A stretch of 64,000 bases of DNA, taken from NCBI RefSeq assembly GCF_026013365.1, contig NZ_JAPDOE010000001.1:1798001-1862000 (forward strand), written 5' to 3'. The position numbers and the translations under genes were made by a program. Origin of the DNA: Paenibacillus sp. LS1 (GTDB lineage Bacteria > Bacillota > Bacilli > Paenibacillales > Paenibacillaceae). This document shows, piece by piece, positions 25,671 to 34,925 of the stretch; position 1 is the first letter of the stretch, and the number at the start of each line of letters is the position of its first letter. Below the pieces are notes generated by a model, which was given only the letters and a program-made list of their open reading frames with translations, was not told the DNA's origin and ran no database searches.

Positions 25671-28322
25671 TTGCAACATTACAGACACAGTGCAGAGGAA
25701 ACCCTTCAGGATGTGCAAAGTTCCTCCAAGGGACTCACGACCTCCGAAGCTGCGAAGAGACTTGAAACCGAAGGATATAACGAGTTAAAAGGCAAAGATG
25801 CAACGCCTGTCTGGAAACTGTTCCTCGAAAATTTCAAAGATCCGATGGTCATCGTGCTGCTGATTGCAGCCGCGGTACAGGTTGTACTTGGACATCTGAT
25901 TGAATCGTTGATCATATTCCTGGTTATATTGCTCAACGCGGTAATCAGTGTTGTGCAGACCAAAAAAGCCGAGAGCTCGCTCGACGCGCTGAAACAAATG
26001 TCTGCTCCCGAAGCCAAGGTCATTCGTGACGGCCAGAAAAAGACCATTCCAGCGAGGGAGCTCGTTCCCGGTGATATTGTTATGCTGGACGCAGGTGATT
26101 ATGTCCCGGCAGACGGGCGTATACTGGAATCAGGCAGTCTGAAAATCAACGAAGGTATGCTGACCGGAGAATCCGAAGCTGCGGAGAAACACGCCGATGC
26201 CATCCCGGATGAGGCTCCTATTGGAGATCGGCGCAATATGGCCTTCAGTGGCTCACTGGTCGTATATGGACGTGGCATGCTCGTCATTACGGGTACGGCA
26301 CTCAAAACCGAAATCGGCAAAATTGCCGAACTGATTGAAAATGCCGAAGCCAAGAACACGCCACTACAACGCAAGTTGGAATCATTCAGCAAAAAACTGG
26401 GCTTTTTCATCCTTGGCTTATCGATTCTCATCTTTGCCATTGAAGCGGGTCGTGTATGGTTGACCGAAGGTACGGAGAATATTGGACCATCCATTGTGAA
26501 TGCACTGATGTTTGCCGTAGCTGTTGCAGTTGCTGCCATTCCTGAGGCGCTATCCTCCATTGTGACTATCGTATTGTCACTCGGAACGAACAAGATGGCC
26601 AAACAGCATGCGATCATTCGCAGACTGCCAGCTGTGGAAGCACTCGGTTCTGCCAGCATTATCTGTACGGACAAAACAGGAACGCTAACTCAGAATAAAA
26701 TGACTGTCGTGGATTATTACATTCCCCATGGCACCAAGGACGAATTCCCGGATGATCCCGATCAGTGGTCGGAAGAGGAACGCCGTTTGTTACATATTGC
26801 AGTGCTCTGCAATGATTCGAATATTAACCAGGAAGGCAAGGAACTGGGTGACCCCACCGAAGTAGCCCTCATTGCCTTCAGCAACCGGGTGAACAAGGAT
26901 TACAATGAAATCCGTGACCAGTTCCCGCGTGAAGCCGAGCTTCCTTTTGACTCGGATCGAAAGCTCATGAGTACGGTGCATACCTTCGAGGGACAGACGG
27001 CTTTGCTGACCAAAGGTGGACCGGATGTGCTGTTCAGTCGCTGTAGTCATGTATTTATCAACGGTGAGGTTCAGCCCCTCAGACCCGAGATTCGCACACA
27101 GTTTGAAGAAAAAAATGAGGCCTTCTCCAAACGTGCCTTCCGTGTGCTGGCCTATGCGTACAAAAAATTTGATGATAAAAACCAGGTCACCATTGATGAC
27201 GAGCATGATCTGACACTTGTGGGTCTGACAGCGATGATTGACCCACCGCGTGAAGCGGTATACGGCTCTATTGAAGAGTCCAAAAAAGCGGGCATTCGCA
27301 CGATCATGATCACCGGAGATCACAAAACGACGGCTCAGGCCATCGGTGTGGATATCGGCCTTGCCGAACCGGATGATCTCGCCATTACCGGCGCCGAACT
27401 GGACAAAATGTCTGATGAAGAGCTGGATCAACAACTTGAACACATCTCAGTATACGCCAGAGTATCACCTGAGAATAAAATCCGGATTGTGCGTGCATGG
27501 CAACGTAAAGGCAAGGTTGCAGCGATGACCGGAGATGGGGTCAATGATGCACCTGCGCTGAAACAAGCTGACATCGGCGTAGCAATGGGCAGCGGAACAG
27601 ATGTTGCCAAAGATGCGGCTGCCATGATTCTGACGGATGACAACTTTGTCTCCATCGTGAATGCGGTCAGTGTTGGGCGGATGGTATTTGATAATATCAA
27701 AAAAGCCATCGCATACCTGTTCGCCGGTAACCTCGGTGCCATTATCGCCATTTTGTTTGCCTTGATCGTCGGCTGGGTTAATCCATTTACGGCCCTTCAG
27801 CTGCTGTTCATCAATCTGGTGAACGACTCCCTGCCTGCCATTGCTTTGGGTACAGAGAAACCCGAGCCAGATGTCATGCGGCGTAAACCACGCGATATCA
27901 ACGAAGGCATCTTCGCAGGCGGAACCCTGCAAGCTGTGATTACACGTGGTGTCCTGATTGGTGCGGCTGTTATTGTATCCCAATATATTGGACTTGGCAT
28001 CTCGGAGGAAATCAGTGTGGCTATGGCCTTCACAACCTTGATTCTGGCACGCAGTCTGCAAACATTTGCAGCACGTTCCAATACACAGACCATCTTCCAG
28101 GTGGGCTTCATGACCAATAAATTCGTGCTTGGCTCCATTCTGGTATGTCTCTGTCTCTATGCAATCACACTGATTCCAGGTGTTCGCGGTGTCTTCGCCA
28201 TCCCGGATACATTCGGCTGGAATGAGTTCCTGATTGCAGGCGGACTTGCTCTTGCTGCAGTCATTCTCATGGATGTCATCAAGTGGATTCGCAATCGCGG
28301 CAAACAAGTTACTGTAGCGTAA
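25671..28322 (+). CDS. P-type calcium-translocating ATPase (SERCA/PMCA-like)
   Basis: This 883-residue pump starts at a TTG with AAGGAG upstream. The domain order is: cation ATPase N-terminal segment; M1-M2; actuator domain with MLTGESEA; M3-M4 with IPEALSS, where the Glu is a Ca2+ ligand; phosphorylation motif CTDKTGTLT with the phosphoacceptor Asp334; nucleotide-binding KGGPDVL; hinge MTGDGVNDAPALKQADIG; and M5-M10 with NLVNDSLPA. The P-E and N-D motifs fit Ca2+ (possibly Mn2+) rather than heavy metals, and there is no CxxC metal-binding domain. It should export Ca2+ across the cell membrane, as B. subtilis YloB does. It is a single gene ending at a bidirectional hairpin. Confidence 0.95.
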   Translation: MQHYRHSAEETLQDVQSSSKGLTTSEAAKRLETEGYNELKGKDATPVWKLFLENFKDPMVIVLLIAAAVQVVLGHLIESLIIFLVILLNAVISVVQTKKAESSLDALKQMSAPEAKVIRDGQKKTIPARELVPGDIVMLDAGDYVPADGRILESGSLKINEGMLTGESEAAEKHADAIPDEAPIGDRRNMAFSGSLVVYGRGMLVITGTALKTEIGKIAELIENAEAKNTPLQRKLESFSKKLGFFILGLSILIFAIEAGRVWLTEGTENIGPSIVNALMFAVAVAVAAIPEALSSIVTIVLSLGTNKMAKQHAIIRRLPAVEALGSASIICTDKTGTLTQNKMTVVDYYIPHGTKDEFPDDPDQWSEEERRLLHIAVLCNDSNINQEGKELGDPTEVALIAFSNRVNKDYNEIRDQFPREAELPFDSDRKLMSTVHTFEGQTALLTKGGPDVLFSRCSHVFINGEVQPLRPEIRTQFEEKNEAFSKRAFRVLAYAYKKFDDKNQVTIDDEHDLTLVGLTAMIDPPREAVYGSIEESKKAGIRTIMITGDHKTTAQAIGVDIGLAEPDDLAITGAELDKMSDEELDQQLEHISVYARVSPENKIRIVRAWQRKGKVAAMTGDGVNDAPALKQADIGVAMGSGTDVAKDAAAMILTDDNFVSIVNAVSVGRMVFDNIKKAIAYLFAGNLGAIIAILFALIVGWVNPFTALQLLFINLVNDSLPAIALGTEKPEPDVMRRKPRDINEGIFAGGTLQAVITRGVLIGAAVIVSQYIGLGISEEISVAMAFTTLILARSLQTFAARSNTQTIFQVGFMTNKFVLGSILVCLCLYAITLIPGVRGVFAIPDTFGWNEFLIAGGLALAAVILMDVIKWIRNRGKQVTVA

Positions 28323-28344
28323 AATCTGCAGTTATAACATGCAC

Positions 28345-28375
28345 AAACAGGCGCCCGTTATCGGAGCGCCTGTTT
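28345..28375. terminator. Bidirectional terminator between the ATPase and VOC genes
   Basis: AAACAGGCGC and GCGCCTGTTT form a 10-bp stem with T/A-rich flanks between convergent genes. Confidence 0.85.
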
Positions 28376-28385
28376 CTGTATCTAA

Positions 28386-28769
28386 TTATCCCTGTTTGAT
28401 GCGAAAAGCAATCCATCGTCCATCGACGTCCTCGATCACAAACTCCTTGTTATTGTAGTCTGTATGTTGGAAGCAACGAACAATGTTTACACCGGCGTTA
28501 CTGAATTCCTGTTGAAGCTCCTCCTGGTTCTTTGTAATAAAATATGCATCATATCCATAGCCATATAATTCTCTGTTGGGTATAACTTTCTGTCCATTGC
28601 TTTGGGTTAAAATAATCTCGGTCAGATCACGATACAGACAAATATGAGGTTCCGCGGCATCATGATAATCGACCACCCGAAACCCCATCTTTTCTTCATA
28701 AAACTGCGCGGTTCGCTTCATATCAAGCGTCGGAAATACGCTGTGGGACATTAATAATAAGTGAGTCAT
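28386..28769 (-). CDS. VOC-superfamily (glyoxalase/bleomycin-resistance-like) protein
   Basis: This 127-residue protein has a single VOC module pair. The N-terminal half has SVFPTLDMKRTAQFYEEKMGF and a mid-chain HICLYRDLTEIIL strand. The C-terminal half has YDAYFITKNQEELQQEF and ends FVIEDVDGRWIAFRIKQ. Metal-ligand candidates (His and Glu at the usual positions) are only partly conserved. Substrate and activity are unknown. It converges on the ATPase gene and stands alone. Confidence 0.85.
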   Translation of the reverse strand: MTHLLLMSHSVFPTLDMKRTAQFYEEKMGFRVVDYHDAAEPHICLYRDLTEIILTQSNGQKVIPNRELYGYGYDAYFITKNQEELQQEFSNAGVNIVRCFQHTDYNNKEFVIEDVDGRWIAFRIKQG

Positions 28770-29016
28770 ACTGTAGTCTCCTTCAAAATCTCTTCAAAAC
28801 ATGATTATGTAATCCAACCATCACAATAACCAATTTCAGGGAATACGTCTATGAATTTTCGATCTATATAGAATGAAACAATAATTTGATTTACTTTTAC
28901 ATGACTTATAAAACGGACATACAGTATGACATTATTGCCATATAACTAAATGAAGAGTAAAATGATATATTGCTTTTCAATATTGCTCCACTGAATCCAT
29001 AGACAGGAATGGTACC

Positions 29017-30357
29017 GTGAAAGATAAAATTGTCATGCCACTCTGGACATGTTGCCTGTTCATCGTTGTGATGAATACCACCATGTTCAATGTTTCTTTG
29101 CCAGTCATTATTCATGATCTGCAGATTACCTCGGACCTGGGATCTTGGGTCATCTCAAGTTATTCAATTGGTTACGCCCTGTCGACGGTGATTTACAGTC
29201 GATTGTCAGACCGTATCCCGGTACGCAAACTGTTAACGGTCGGGCTTCTGATCCTGGGGTTATCTTCATTGCTGGGGTTGTTCGCGCATAACTTTGCGGT
29301 CCTGTTACTGACACGTATTCTGCAATCTGCGGGTGCAGGAGTTATGGCCGGGCTGGGTCTCGTCATTGCAAGTCGTTACATCCCGGTGGAACGACGCGGA
29401 GCTGCCATCGCGCTGATCTCATCAGGTAGCGCCATGGCTTTTGGACTTGGCCCCATTGTAGGCGGACTCATTAGCGAGTACTGGGGCTGGAACGGACTTT
29501 TTGCCATAACGGTGCTTGTCCTGCTCGCCCTGCCCGTATTGCTCTATTTCCTCCCACGGGAAACGGTCAAAACAGATCAGCCGTTTGATGTTATTGGCGC
29601 CATATTAACCGTCATTAACGCCACTACACTTCTTGTCGCAATCACCCAGCAATCCTGGTTCTGGTTTGCCATCGGCGTTATCTCGCTTATTGCACACCTT
29701 TTGTATATTCGGAAAGCGACACTTCCGTTTGTGAATCCACAAGTGTTCCGAACGCCAGGATACACCCGGTTAATCCTGATCGGATTCTGTGTGCTGGTCG
29801 TGAATCTGGGCAATCTGTTTTTGATGCCACTTGTGCTCGCTGATCTATATGGGCGCTCTTCGCTCGCCATTGGTTTGCTGATTGCTCCTGGAGCTATTGT
29901 TGCAGCATTTTGCACCCGTTTCGTCGGACGCTGGATCGACCGTTATGGCAATATGCGATTTATGATCATCGGACACATTCTGCTGGCAGCTGTCCTTGCC
30001 TTATTCATGCTCGGACTTGATCAGTCTGCCTTGATCATTACCAGTGGTTATCTCTTTTTCTCGCCGGCACTCTCAGCCTCCATGGCATCATTGAATAATG
30101 AAGCGTCACGTGTGCTGCCCAAATCGCAGATCGGTTCCGGTATGGGCATGTTACAACTGATTCAATTCTTCGGTGGTTCGGTGTCTGTAGCCGTGTGTGG
30201 GCTGTTGCTTCACAGCATTCCAGGGGTCTCGGTAGAGGAAGCTTATCATGTGGTGTATGCATGTCTGTTGCTCGTCTGCGTTGTTTCACTCGGATTGACC
30301 GTCTGGCACAGCAGAGCTTCACGCTCAGGCATTAAACCTGTCACATTGGACAGTTAA
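29017..30357 (+). CDS. MFS transporter, DHA2-type multidrug exporter
   Basis: This 446-residue protein, with a GTG start after AGGAA, is almost entirely hydrophobic and has at least 12 membrane segments. The loop 2-3 motif is SRLSDRIPVRKLL, a variant of G-x-x-x-D-R-x-G-R-R. The antiporter motif C is visible as FGLGPIVGGLISEYWGW. These features mark an H+-coupled drug exporter of the EmrB/QacA-like group. No regulator gene is adjacent, and the substrate is unknown. Confidence 0.9.
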   Translation: MKDKIVMPLWTCCLFIVVMNTTMFNVSLPVIIHDLQITSDLGSWVISSYSIGYALSTVIYSRLSDRIPVRKLLTVGLLILGLSSLLGLFAHNFAVLLLTRILQSAGAGVMAGLGLVIASRYIPVERRGAAIALISSGSAMAFGLGPIVGGLISEYWGWNGLFAITVLVLLALPVLLYFLPRETVKTDQPFDVIGAILTVINATTLLVAITQQSWFWFAIGVISLIAHLLYIRKATLPFVNPQVFRTPGYTRLILIGFCVLVVNLGNLFLMPLVLADLYGRSSLAIGLLIAPGAIVAAFCTRFVGRWIDRYGNMRFMIIGHILLAAVLALFMLGLDQSALIITSGYLFFSPALSASMASLNNEASRVLPKSQIGSGMGMLQLIQFFGGSVSVAVCGLLLHSIPGVSVEEAYHVVYACLLLVCVVSLGLTVWHSRASRSGIKPVTLDS

Positions 30358-30374
30358 TCATTAAGTTCAAAACA

Positions 30375-30404
30375 AAAAGGCCCGCGCCAAGCGCGAGCCT
30401 TTTG
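30375..30404. terminator. Bidirectional terminator after the MFS gene
   Basis: AAAGGC-CGCGC pairs with GCGCG-GCCTTT, and there are A/T runs on both sides. It lies between convergent genes. Confidence 0.85.
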
Positions 30405-30499
30405 TAGTTTGGAACATAATTTCTGTTTTTTTCTCAAAGTAGATCACTCCATGAACTTACCGGTTACTTTCCTTATCTCATCCAAAAGCAACATCCCAA

Positions 30500-31156
30500 C
30501 TATTTCCCGTCCAGGGCGGACTTCCAGGCCTCCATGATGCTAATAGGTGCTTTGCTGCTGATCTCGCCGCCGCCTTCTTGCGTCCAAAGTGGTGGATAAT
30601 ACGCAAACACTTGTCCTGTCTGGAGCTGAGACATATCCTCTTGCCAACCTTTCCAGCGAAAGGTCTGATAGAACTGCTCCAGATCGCCATTCGCCAGCCA
30701 GTTGATGAAACCTGAATATGCCAGTTCTGTCGATTCCCATTCGAGTGTATCCGGTGCAAAATAATATATGTGTCCCGTGCGGCCATACTTGCCTGTATCC
30801 AGTCCGAAGAAACCGCCTGCTGCATCATATGCGACGACCATCATGCCTTCCAGTACGTCTACCCAAGGTTGCTCACTCACACCATTCCAACTTGTGAGAC
30901 TCCCAGATGTACTGTCACCACCCGCACCCAGCAGCGTGATCCAGCCATGATCCACTACAATGCCTTCTGTCTCATAAGCAACAGCCCCCAGATAGGATTT
31001 GGTGCTTATTTGCAGACGATAGAGCGTATCCCCTCCAGCCTCCTGCTTTGCTGGAACATACTCATATGTATTTTCACCGCTATCCAAGAGTTCCTTGAGT
31101 TCTTCCCAAGCGTGATTCTCCCGATCTACTAATTCAGCTATCGTTAATGTATTCAT
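30500..31156 (-). CDS. DUF2625 family protein
   Basis: This 218-residue cytosolic protein has an ATG preceded by GAGGAG. It carries the family's typical aromatic and Gly-rich core: YLGAVAYETEGIVVDHGWI, LLGAGGDSTSGSLTSWNG, VAYDAAGGFFGLDTG, IYYFAPDTLEWESTEL and FINWLANGDLEQFY. DUF2625 proteins are found in many bacteria without assigned function. Their overall layout recalls SMI1/KNR4-type proteins. It stands alone with no informative neighbours. Confidence 0.85.
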   Translation of the reverse strand: MNTLTIAELVDRENHAWEELKELLDSGENTYEYVPAKQEAGGDTLYRLQISTKSYLGAVAYETEGIVVDHGWITLLGAGGDSTSGSLTSWNGVSEQPWVDVLEGMMVVAYDAAGGFFGLDTGKYGRTGHIYYFAPDTLEWESTELAYSGFINWLANGDLEQFYQTFRWKGWQEDMSQLQTGQVFAYYPPLWTQEGGGEISSKAPISIMEAWKSALDGK

Positions 31157-31258
31157 GAGCAGTCTCCTCGCTGATTTTATAAGAGCATATCATGGGTTAT
31201 TAACCCGTTCAAATCTGCTATAATCTAGCTTCAAAGCTAAATACAAGGGGGAAACGAT

Positions 31259-32746
31259 TTGACTCGCTTAGTTTTACTTATGATTCCAATTCTGATGCTG
31301 CTCGTATCCGGTTGTCAGGATCATAGCCAGTCCATGAAGGCACCAGTTTCTGTTCAAAAATCTGATCCTCAGGTCATCCATTACATATCCCCTCAAGGAA
31401 ACGACTCGAACAAAGGAACCATTCAATCTCCATGGAAAACATTGCAGCACGCTGCCGACCATGCTTCACCAGGAAGCACGATCTATTTGCGTGAAGGGGT
31501 CTATCATCAGAAAGTCAAAATCACCAGGAGCGGTCATTCCTCCAGTAATCCGACCCTATTTTCCAGTTATCCTCAGGAGAAGGTTATCCTTGATGGTAAA
31601 GATCTGTCCGTTCGGGGGATCGAAGGGTTGATTGAAATTGAAAATGCCAGTAATATCACGATTCAGAATCTCGAAATTCGTAACTTCACAACCACACAAG
31701 GGGGCCAAGTCCCAAGCGGGATCTATGTCCACGGAGCAGGTGAGCACATTCAGCTGTTAGGTAACACCATACACGCGATTGCTAGTTATGCACCTCCTGA
31801 AGGTCCCGATTTACGGGGCAGGGATGCCCACGGCATTGCCATATATGGCACAGAGCACCCTCAAGCATTACGCGATATCATCATCAAGGATAATGAATTG
31901 TATGATCTAACACTCGGTTCGAGCGAGTCACTCGCAGTTAACGGCAATGTTGATACGTTTGCCATACAGAACAATGTCATCCATGATTCCGACAATATCG
32001 GTATTGATCTGATCGGGTACGAGGGTACGTCCGAGGACGACACGTACGATCAGGCTCGGAACGGCATTGTACAAGGCAACGAAGTATACGATATTACGTC
32101 CAATAACAACCCCTCCTACGGTAAAGACCTGCCCAATGATAGCAACTCGGCGGGCGGTATCTATGTAGATGGCGGGAAAGATCATATCATCGACCAGAAC
32201 CGGGTATATCGGAGCGACATCGGAATCGAGATTGCCTCGGAGCATGCCGGACGTTCAACAAGTAACATTACCGTGCGGGATAATCTGATTTATTCCAACA
32301 GATTGACGGGTATTGCCATGGGAGGTTATGACGAGGAACGAGGAGCTACCGAGGATAGCAAGATTATGTACAATACGCTGGTCGGGAATGATACGCTGAA
32401 TGCAGGCAATGGACAGTTATTCATGCAATCACGGACGAAGAACAATACGTTCATGCGTAACATTCTCGTATCGGGCAGCTCGGAAGTACTAATATACAAC
32501 GAATATACTAGCAATACCGGCAATGTGTTTGACCATAATGTCTATTACTCACCAGGTGAGCAGGAAGATGCCCTGTGGGTTTGGAAAAATAAAGCCTACT
32601 CCGGCATCGCCGCCTACATTAAGGGATCTGGCAACGATGCACACTCTCTATATGTGAACCCGGCATTTATGGATATGTCCAACGAAGATTTCAGTCTTCA
32701 GACGAATTCTTCGGCAAAGTCGTATGGCTACCTCGCTCCGCGTTAA
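31259..32746 (+). CDS. Secreted lipoprotein with right-handed parallel beta-helix (polysaccharide-lyase-like)
   Basis: This 495-residue protein has a TTG start after AAGGGGGA, a lipoprotein signal (MTRLVLLMIPILMLLVSG then Cys) and then YISPQGNDSNKGTIQSPWKTL, the opening of family 9-type polysaccharide lyases and DUF1565 proteins. The body is a ladder of N-x-I-x-x-N/D repeats typical of beta-helix coils, such as ITIQNLEIRNF, IIIKDNELYDLTL, FAIQNNVIHDSDNIGIDLIG and ITVRDNLIYSNRLTGIAMGG. It probably acts on, or binds, an extracellular acidic polysaccharide. Catalytic residues cannot be assigned by eye. Confidence 0.88.
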   Translation: MTRLVLLMIPILMLLVSGCQDHSQSMKAPVSVQKSDPQVIHYISPQGNDSNKGTIQSPWKTLQHAADHASPGSTIYLREGVYHQKVKITRSGHSSSNPTLFSSYPQEKVILDGKDLSVRGIEGLIEIENASNITIQNLEIRNFTTTQGGQVPSGIYVHGAGEHIQLLGNTIHAIASYAPPEGPDLRGRDAHGIAIYGTEHPQALRDIIIKDNELYDLTLGSSESLAVNGNVDTFAIQNNVIHDSDNIGIDLIGYEGTSEDDTYDQARNGIVQGNEVYDITSNNNPSYGKDLPNDSNSAGGIYVDGGKDHIIDQNRVYRSDIGIEIASEHAGRSTSNITVRDNLIYSNRLTGIAMGGYDEERGATEDSKIMYNTLVGNDTLNAGNGQLFMQSRTKNNTFMRNILVSGSSEVLIYNEYTSNTGNVFDHNVYYSPGEQEDALWVWKNKAYSGIAAYIKGSGNDAHSLYVNPAFMDMSNEDFSLQTNSSAKSYGYLAPR

Positions 32747-32777
32747 AATAATGCTAAAGATCCCCCTGTTCCATTAG

Positions 32778-32829
32778 GACGTGTCTCAAAACTCGCTGAA
32801 TTGCATTTTCGGAGTTTCCAGACACGCCC
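32778..32829 (+). terminator. Hairpin downstream of the beta-helix gene
   Basis: GGACGTGTCT and AGACACGCCC pair with an inner AACTC/GAGTT stem. The T-tract is interrupted (TTGTTCATT), so termination is likely but not certain. It could also be a dispersed palindromic repeat. Confidence 0.5.
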
Positions 32830-32858
32830 TTGTTCATTCTGTTTCAGACAAATAAAAG

Positions 32859-32902
32859 AAGCCTGTGCATGTGGGATCATCTCCCTCATATTGCATAGGC
32901 TC
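32859..32902 (-). terminator. Terminator of the RsbQ/GGDEF operon
   Basis: AGCCT-TGCA pairs with TGCA-AGGCT around an inner GGGA/TCCC stem and runs into TTCTTTTATTT on the minus strand. Confidence 0.75.
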
Positions 32903-32933
32903 CTTATGGTTTTCTTTTGATCTAATCCAACCC

Positions 32934-33917
32934 TTAACTTCTTACCATCTGGGCTGCATGTGTTACCCGGTTTCGTCCTCCGGTTTTGGAGGCATACAGG
33001 GCGTTGTCCGCTTTTTGGAACAAGGACTTTTCCGTATCTTCCTCTACCACAGTGGCCACACCAATACTCACGGTAATGTTATATTCGCCCCAATCGGCTG
33101 AAGCAACCTGTGACCGATATCGCTCTGCGATGCCTCTCGCCTGCTCCTCTTCACAATCCGAAAGGATGATGACAAATTCCTCTCCGCCGTAACGCGCCAC
33201 CACATCCGTACTGCGCGACACCGATTGCAACAGCCCCGCCAGATTGCCGAGCACCAGATCTCCGATCGGATGACCGTACGTATCATTAATGCTTTTGAAA
33301 TGATCAATGTCCACAACCAGAAGAGAGAAATAACGTTGTTTCTCTTGGAACATCAGTAAGCTTTCAACCATTTTTTCCTGGAAAAATCTGCGGTTCTTCA
33401 GTCCTGTCAGCAAATCTGTGGAGGCCAGCGTCTCCAACTGATCATTCACTTTGATAAGGGCCTGCTCTTTAATCTTATATTCCTCGTGTAATCGTTCAAG
33501 CTCCTTGTTCGCTTCTTGGGTCGCCTGATACAGCTCCTGTAGCTTCGTTTTGGTATGCAAAATATCCTTCTCATGTTCGATTCGCTTACGCATGACTACA
33601 ACGACACAATCTACCACGCTTTCCCCGTTACGGGTCTGACGAACACCGTTAAGCAGCACGGGAACAGCTTGTTGATCACGGGTACGAAACGTGAAGTACA
33701 TCTCGTCCACATGTCCATATAACTGGATGTAGGGATAGAAATACGTATGGAAAAACACCTTGTTGCTCACCGACATGGTGGACTCAATATGTTGCCCCAC
33801 AAGCTCATCGCGTTCATATCCAAGCATCGTAAGCAAGGTTTGATTGATCGTTTGTACGATGCCCGAATCGGAGATAGAGAAGTATCCACAGGGAGCCAGA
33901 TCTAATTGTATATCCAT
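32934..33917 (-). CDS. PAS-sensor diguanylate cyclase paired with RsbQ
   Basis: From the ATG at 33917 (AAAGG upstream) the protein has 327 residues. A TTG 21 bp earlier is an alternative. Residues about 3-110 are a PAS domain (FSISDSGIVQTINQTLLTML, then GYERDELVGQ). A coiled coil follows (about 115-155), then a GGDEF domain with the active loop ARYGGEEFVIIL and DIDHFKSINDTYGHPIGD. An RxxD product-inhibition site (RSTD) sits five residues before GGEEF. It should make cyclic di-GMP. It is encoded 24 bp after an RsbQ-type hydrolase gene, in the position where B. subtilis has the PAS-phosphatase gene rsbP. The PAS domain is therefore predicted to take its signal from RsbQ. Confidence 0.92.
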   Translation of the reverse strand: MDIQLDLAPCGYFSISDSGIVQTINQTLLTMLGYERDELVGQHIESTMSVSNKVFFHTYFYPYIQLYGHVDEMYFTFRTRDQQAVPVLLNGVRQTRNGESVVDCVVVVMRKRIEHEKDILHTKTKLQELYQATQEANKELERLHEEYKIKEQALIKVNDQLETLASTDLLTGLKNRRFFQEKMVESLLMFQEKQRYFSLLVVDIDHFKSINDTYGHPIGDLVLGNLAGLLQSVSRSTDVVARYGGEEFVIILSDCEEEQARGIAERYRSQVASADWGEYNITVSIGVATVVEEDTEKSLFQKADNALYASKTGGRNRVTHAAQMVRS

Positions 33918-33941
33918 GGAATAACGCCTTTCTGCCAAGTT

Positions 33942-34748
33942 TTATGCGCTCGTCAAATAATCCTTAATCATGCGGATCGTTTCTTCCGGTTGACTTAGAT
34001 GCGGATAATGCCCCTTGGCCGTCATCTGTTGCAACCTGCTATTCTTCAGATGAGCGTGTAAGTACGCCCCTACTTCAACCGGAGCAATGCTGTCTTCGGA
34101 ACACTGAAGAATCAGCGTTGGCACAGTTGCCTGATCCAGATCAATACGACAATCAGATAAAAACGTCACTTCGGCAAATTGTCTCGCAATATGCGGATCT
34201 CTCGAACAGAAACTTTTCTCCAACTCTTCCGTCAGATCTTTCCGTTCCGGGTAGTTCATCACAATGGGTGCCAGATAACTCGCCCACCCAATAAAATTCA
34301 TCTGCATCATCTCAAGCAATTCATCAATATCATTCCGATCAAAACCTCCATAATAATTCGGAAGATCATTCACGTAACGTGGGGAGGGTCCCAACATGAC
34401 GATTTGTTTGAAATATTTAGGGTTCTGAATCGATGCCAGCATGCCAATCATACTGCTGACGGAATGCCCGACAAATATGGTATCCCTTAGTTCGAGTGCT
34501 TCCATAATCTCCAGCACATCCTGGGCGTATCCTTGGAGGTTGCTATATTTGCCAGCATCATAATAGTTAATTTGAGATTCACCAGATCCAACATAATCAA
34601 ACAAAATTACACGGTAGTTCTCCGTAAAACTTGGAACAATGTAACGCCACATATCCTGATCGCATCCAAAACCATGTGCAAATACAATCGTTTGGCTACC
34701 TGAACCAAGCACTTTAACATTATTTCTTACAAGCACATCAATTGTCAT
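33942..34748 (-). CDS. rsbQ: RsbQ-like alpha/beta hydrolase (stress-signal receptor family)
   Basis: This 268-residue protein is close to B. subtilis RsbQ over its whole length: FAHGFGCDQDMW, VILFDYVGSGES, YAQDVLEIMEALEL, VGHSVSSMIGMLASI and YYGGFD. The catalytic triad is at S96, D219 and H247, the same numbers as in RsbQ. RsbQ/KAI2/D14 hydrolases bind a small hydrophobic ligand and hand a signal to a partner. In B. subtilis the partner is the PAS domain of RsbP in the energy-stress branch of the sigma-B pathway. Here the next gene encodes a PAS-GGDEF protein, so the output appears to be c-di-GMP. A strong AGGTGAT ribosome site precedes the ATG. The ligand is unknown. Confidence 0.93.
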   Translation of the reverse strand: MTIDVLVRNNVKVLGSGSQTIVFAHGFGCDQDMWRYIVPSFTENYRVILFDYVGSGESQINYYDAGKYSNLQGYAQDVLEIMEALELRDTIFVGHSVSSMIGMLASIQNPKYFKQIVMLGPSPRYVNDLPNYYGGFDRNDIDELLEMMQMNFIGWASYLAPIVMNYPERKDLTEELEKSFCSRDPHIARQFAEVTFLSDCRIDLDQATVPTLILQCSEDSIAPVEVGAYLHAHLKNSRLQQMTAKGHYPHLSQPEETIRMIKDYLTSA

Positions 34749-34868
34749 TTCATATCACCTCTCTGAGGTAGTACTCACTTGAGTCAATCTATCTGATTAT
34801 TATATCGGAAAATGTTGGGATATGGATTAAAAATGTTTAATCACTTCTCTCATGCCTAAAAAATTAAA

Positions 34869-34921
34869 TAAGAGGGGCATCCCGCCAGCCATGTTGATGA
34901 CTTTTGGGACAGCCCCTCTAT
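34869..34921 (-). terminator. Terminator of the DUF1593 gene
   Basis: AGAGGGGC and GCCCCTCT form the outer stem, with an additional GTCCC/GGGAT-type inner pairing, and run into TTATTTAA on the minus strand. Confidence 0.8.
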
Positions 34922-34925
34922 TTCT

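Noticed and set aside
27465..28307. 280-residue minus-strand frame opposite the P-type ATPase gene
   Set aside because: It is antisense to the ATPase membrane region, with no motif and no ribosome site.
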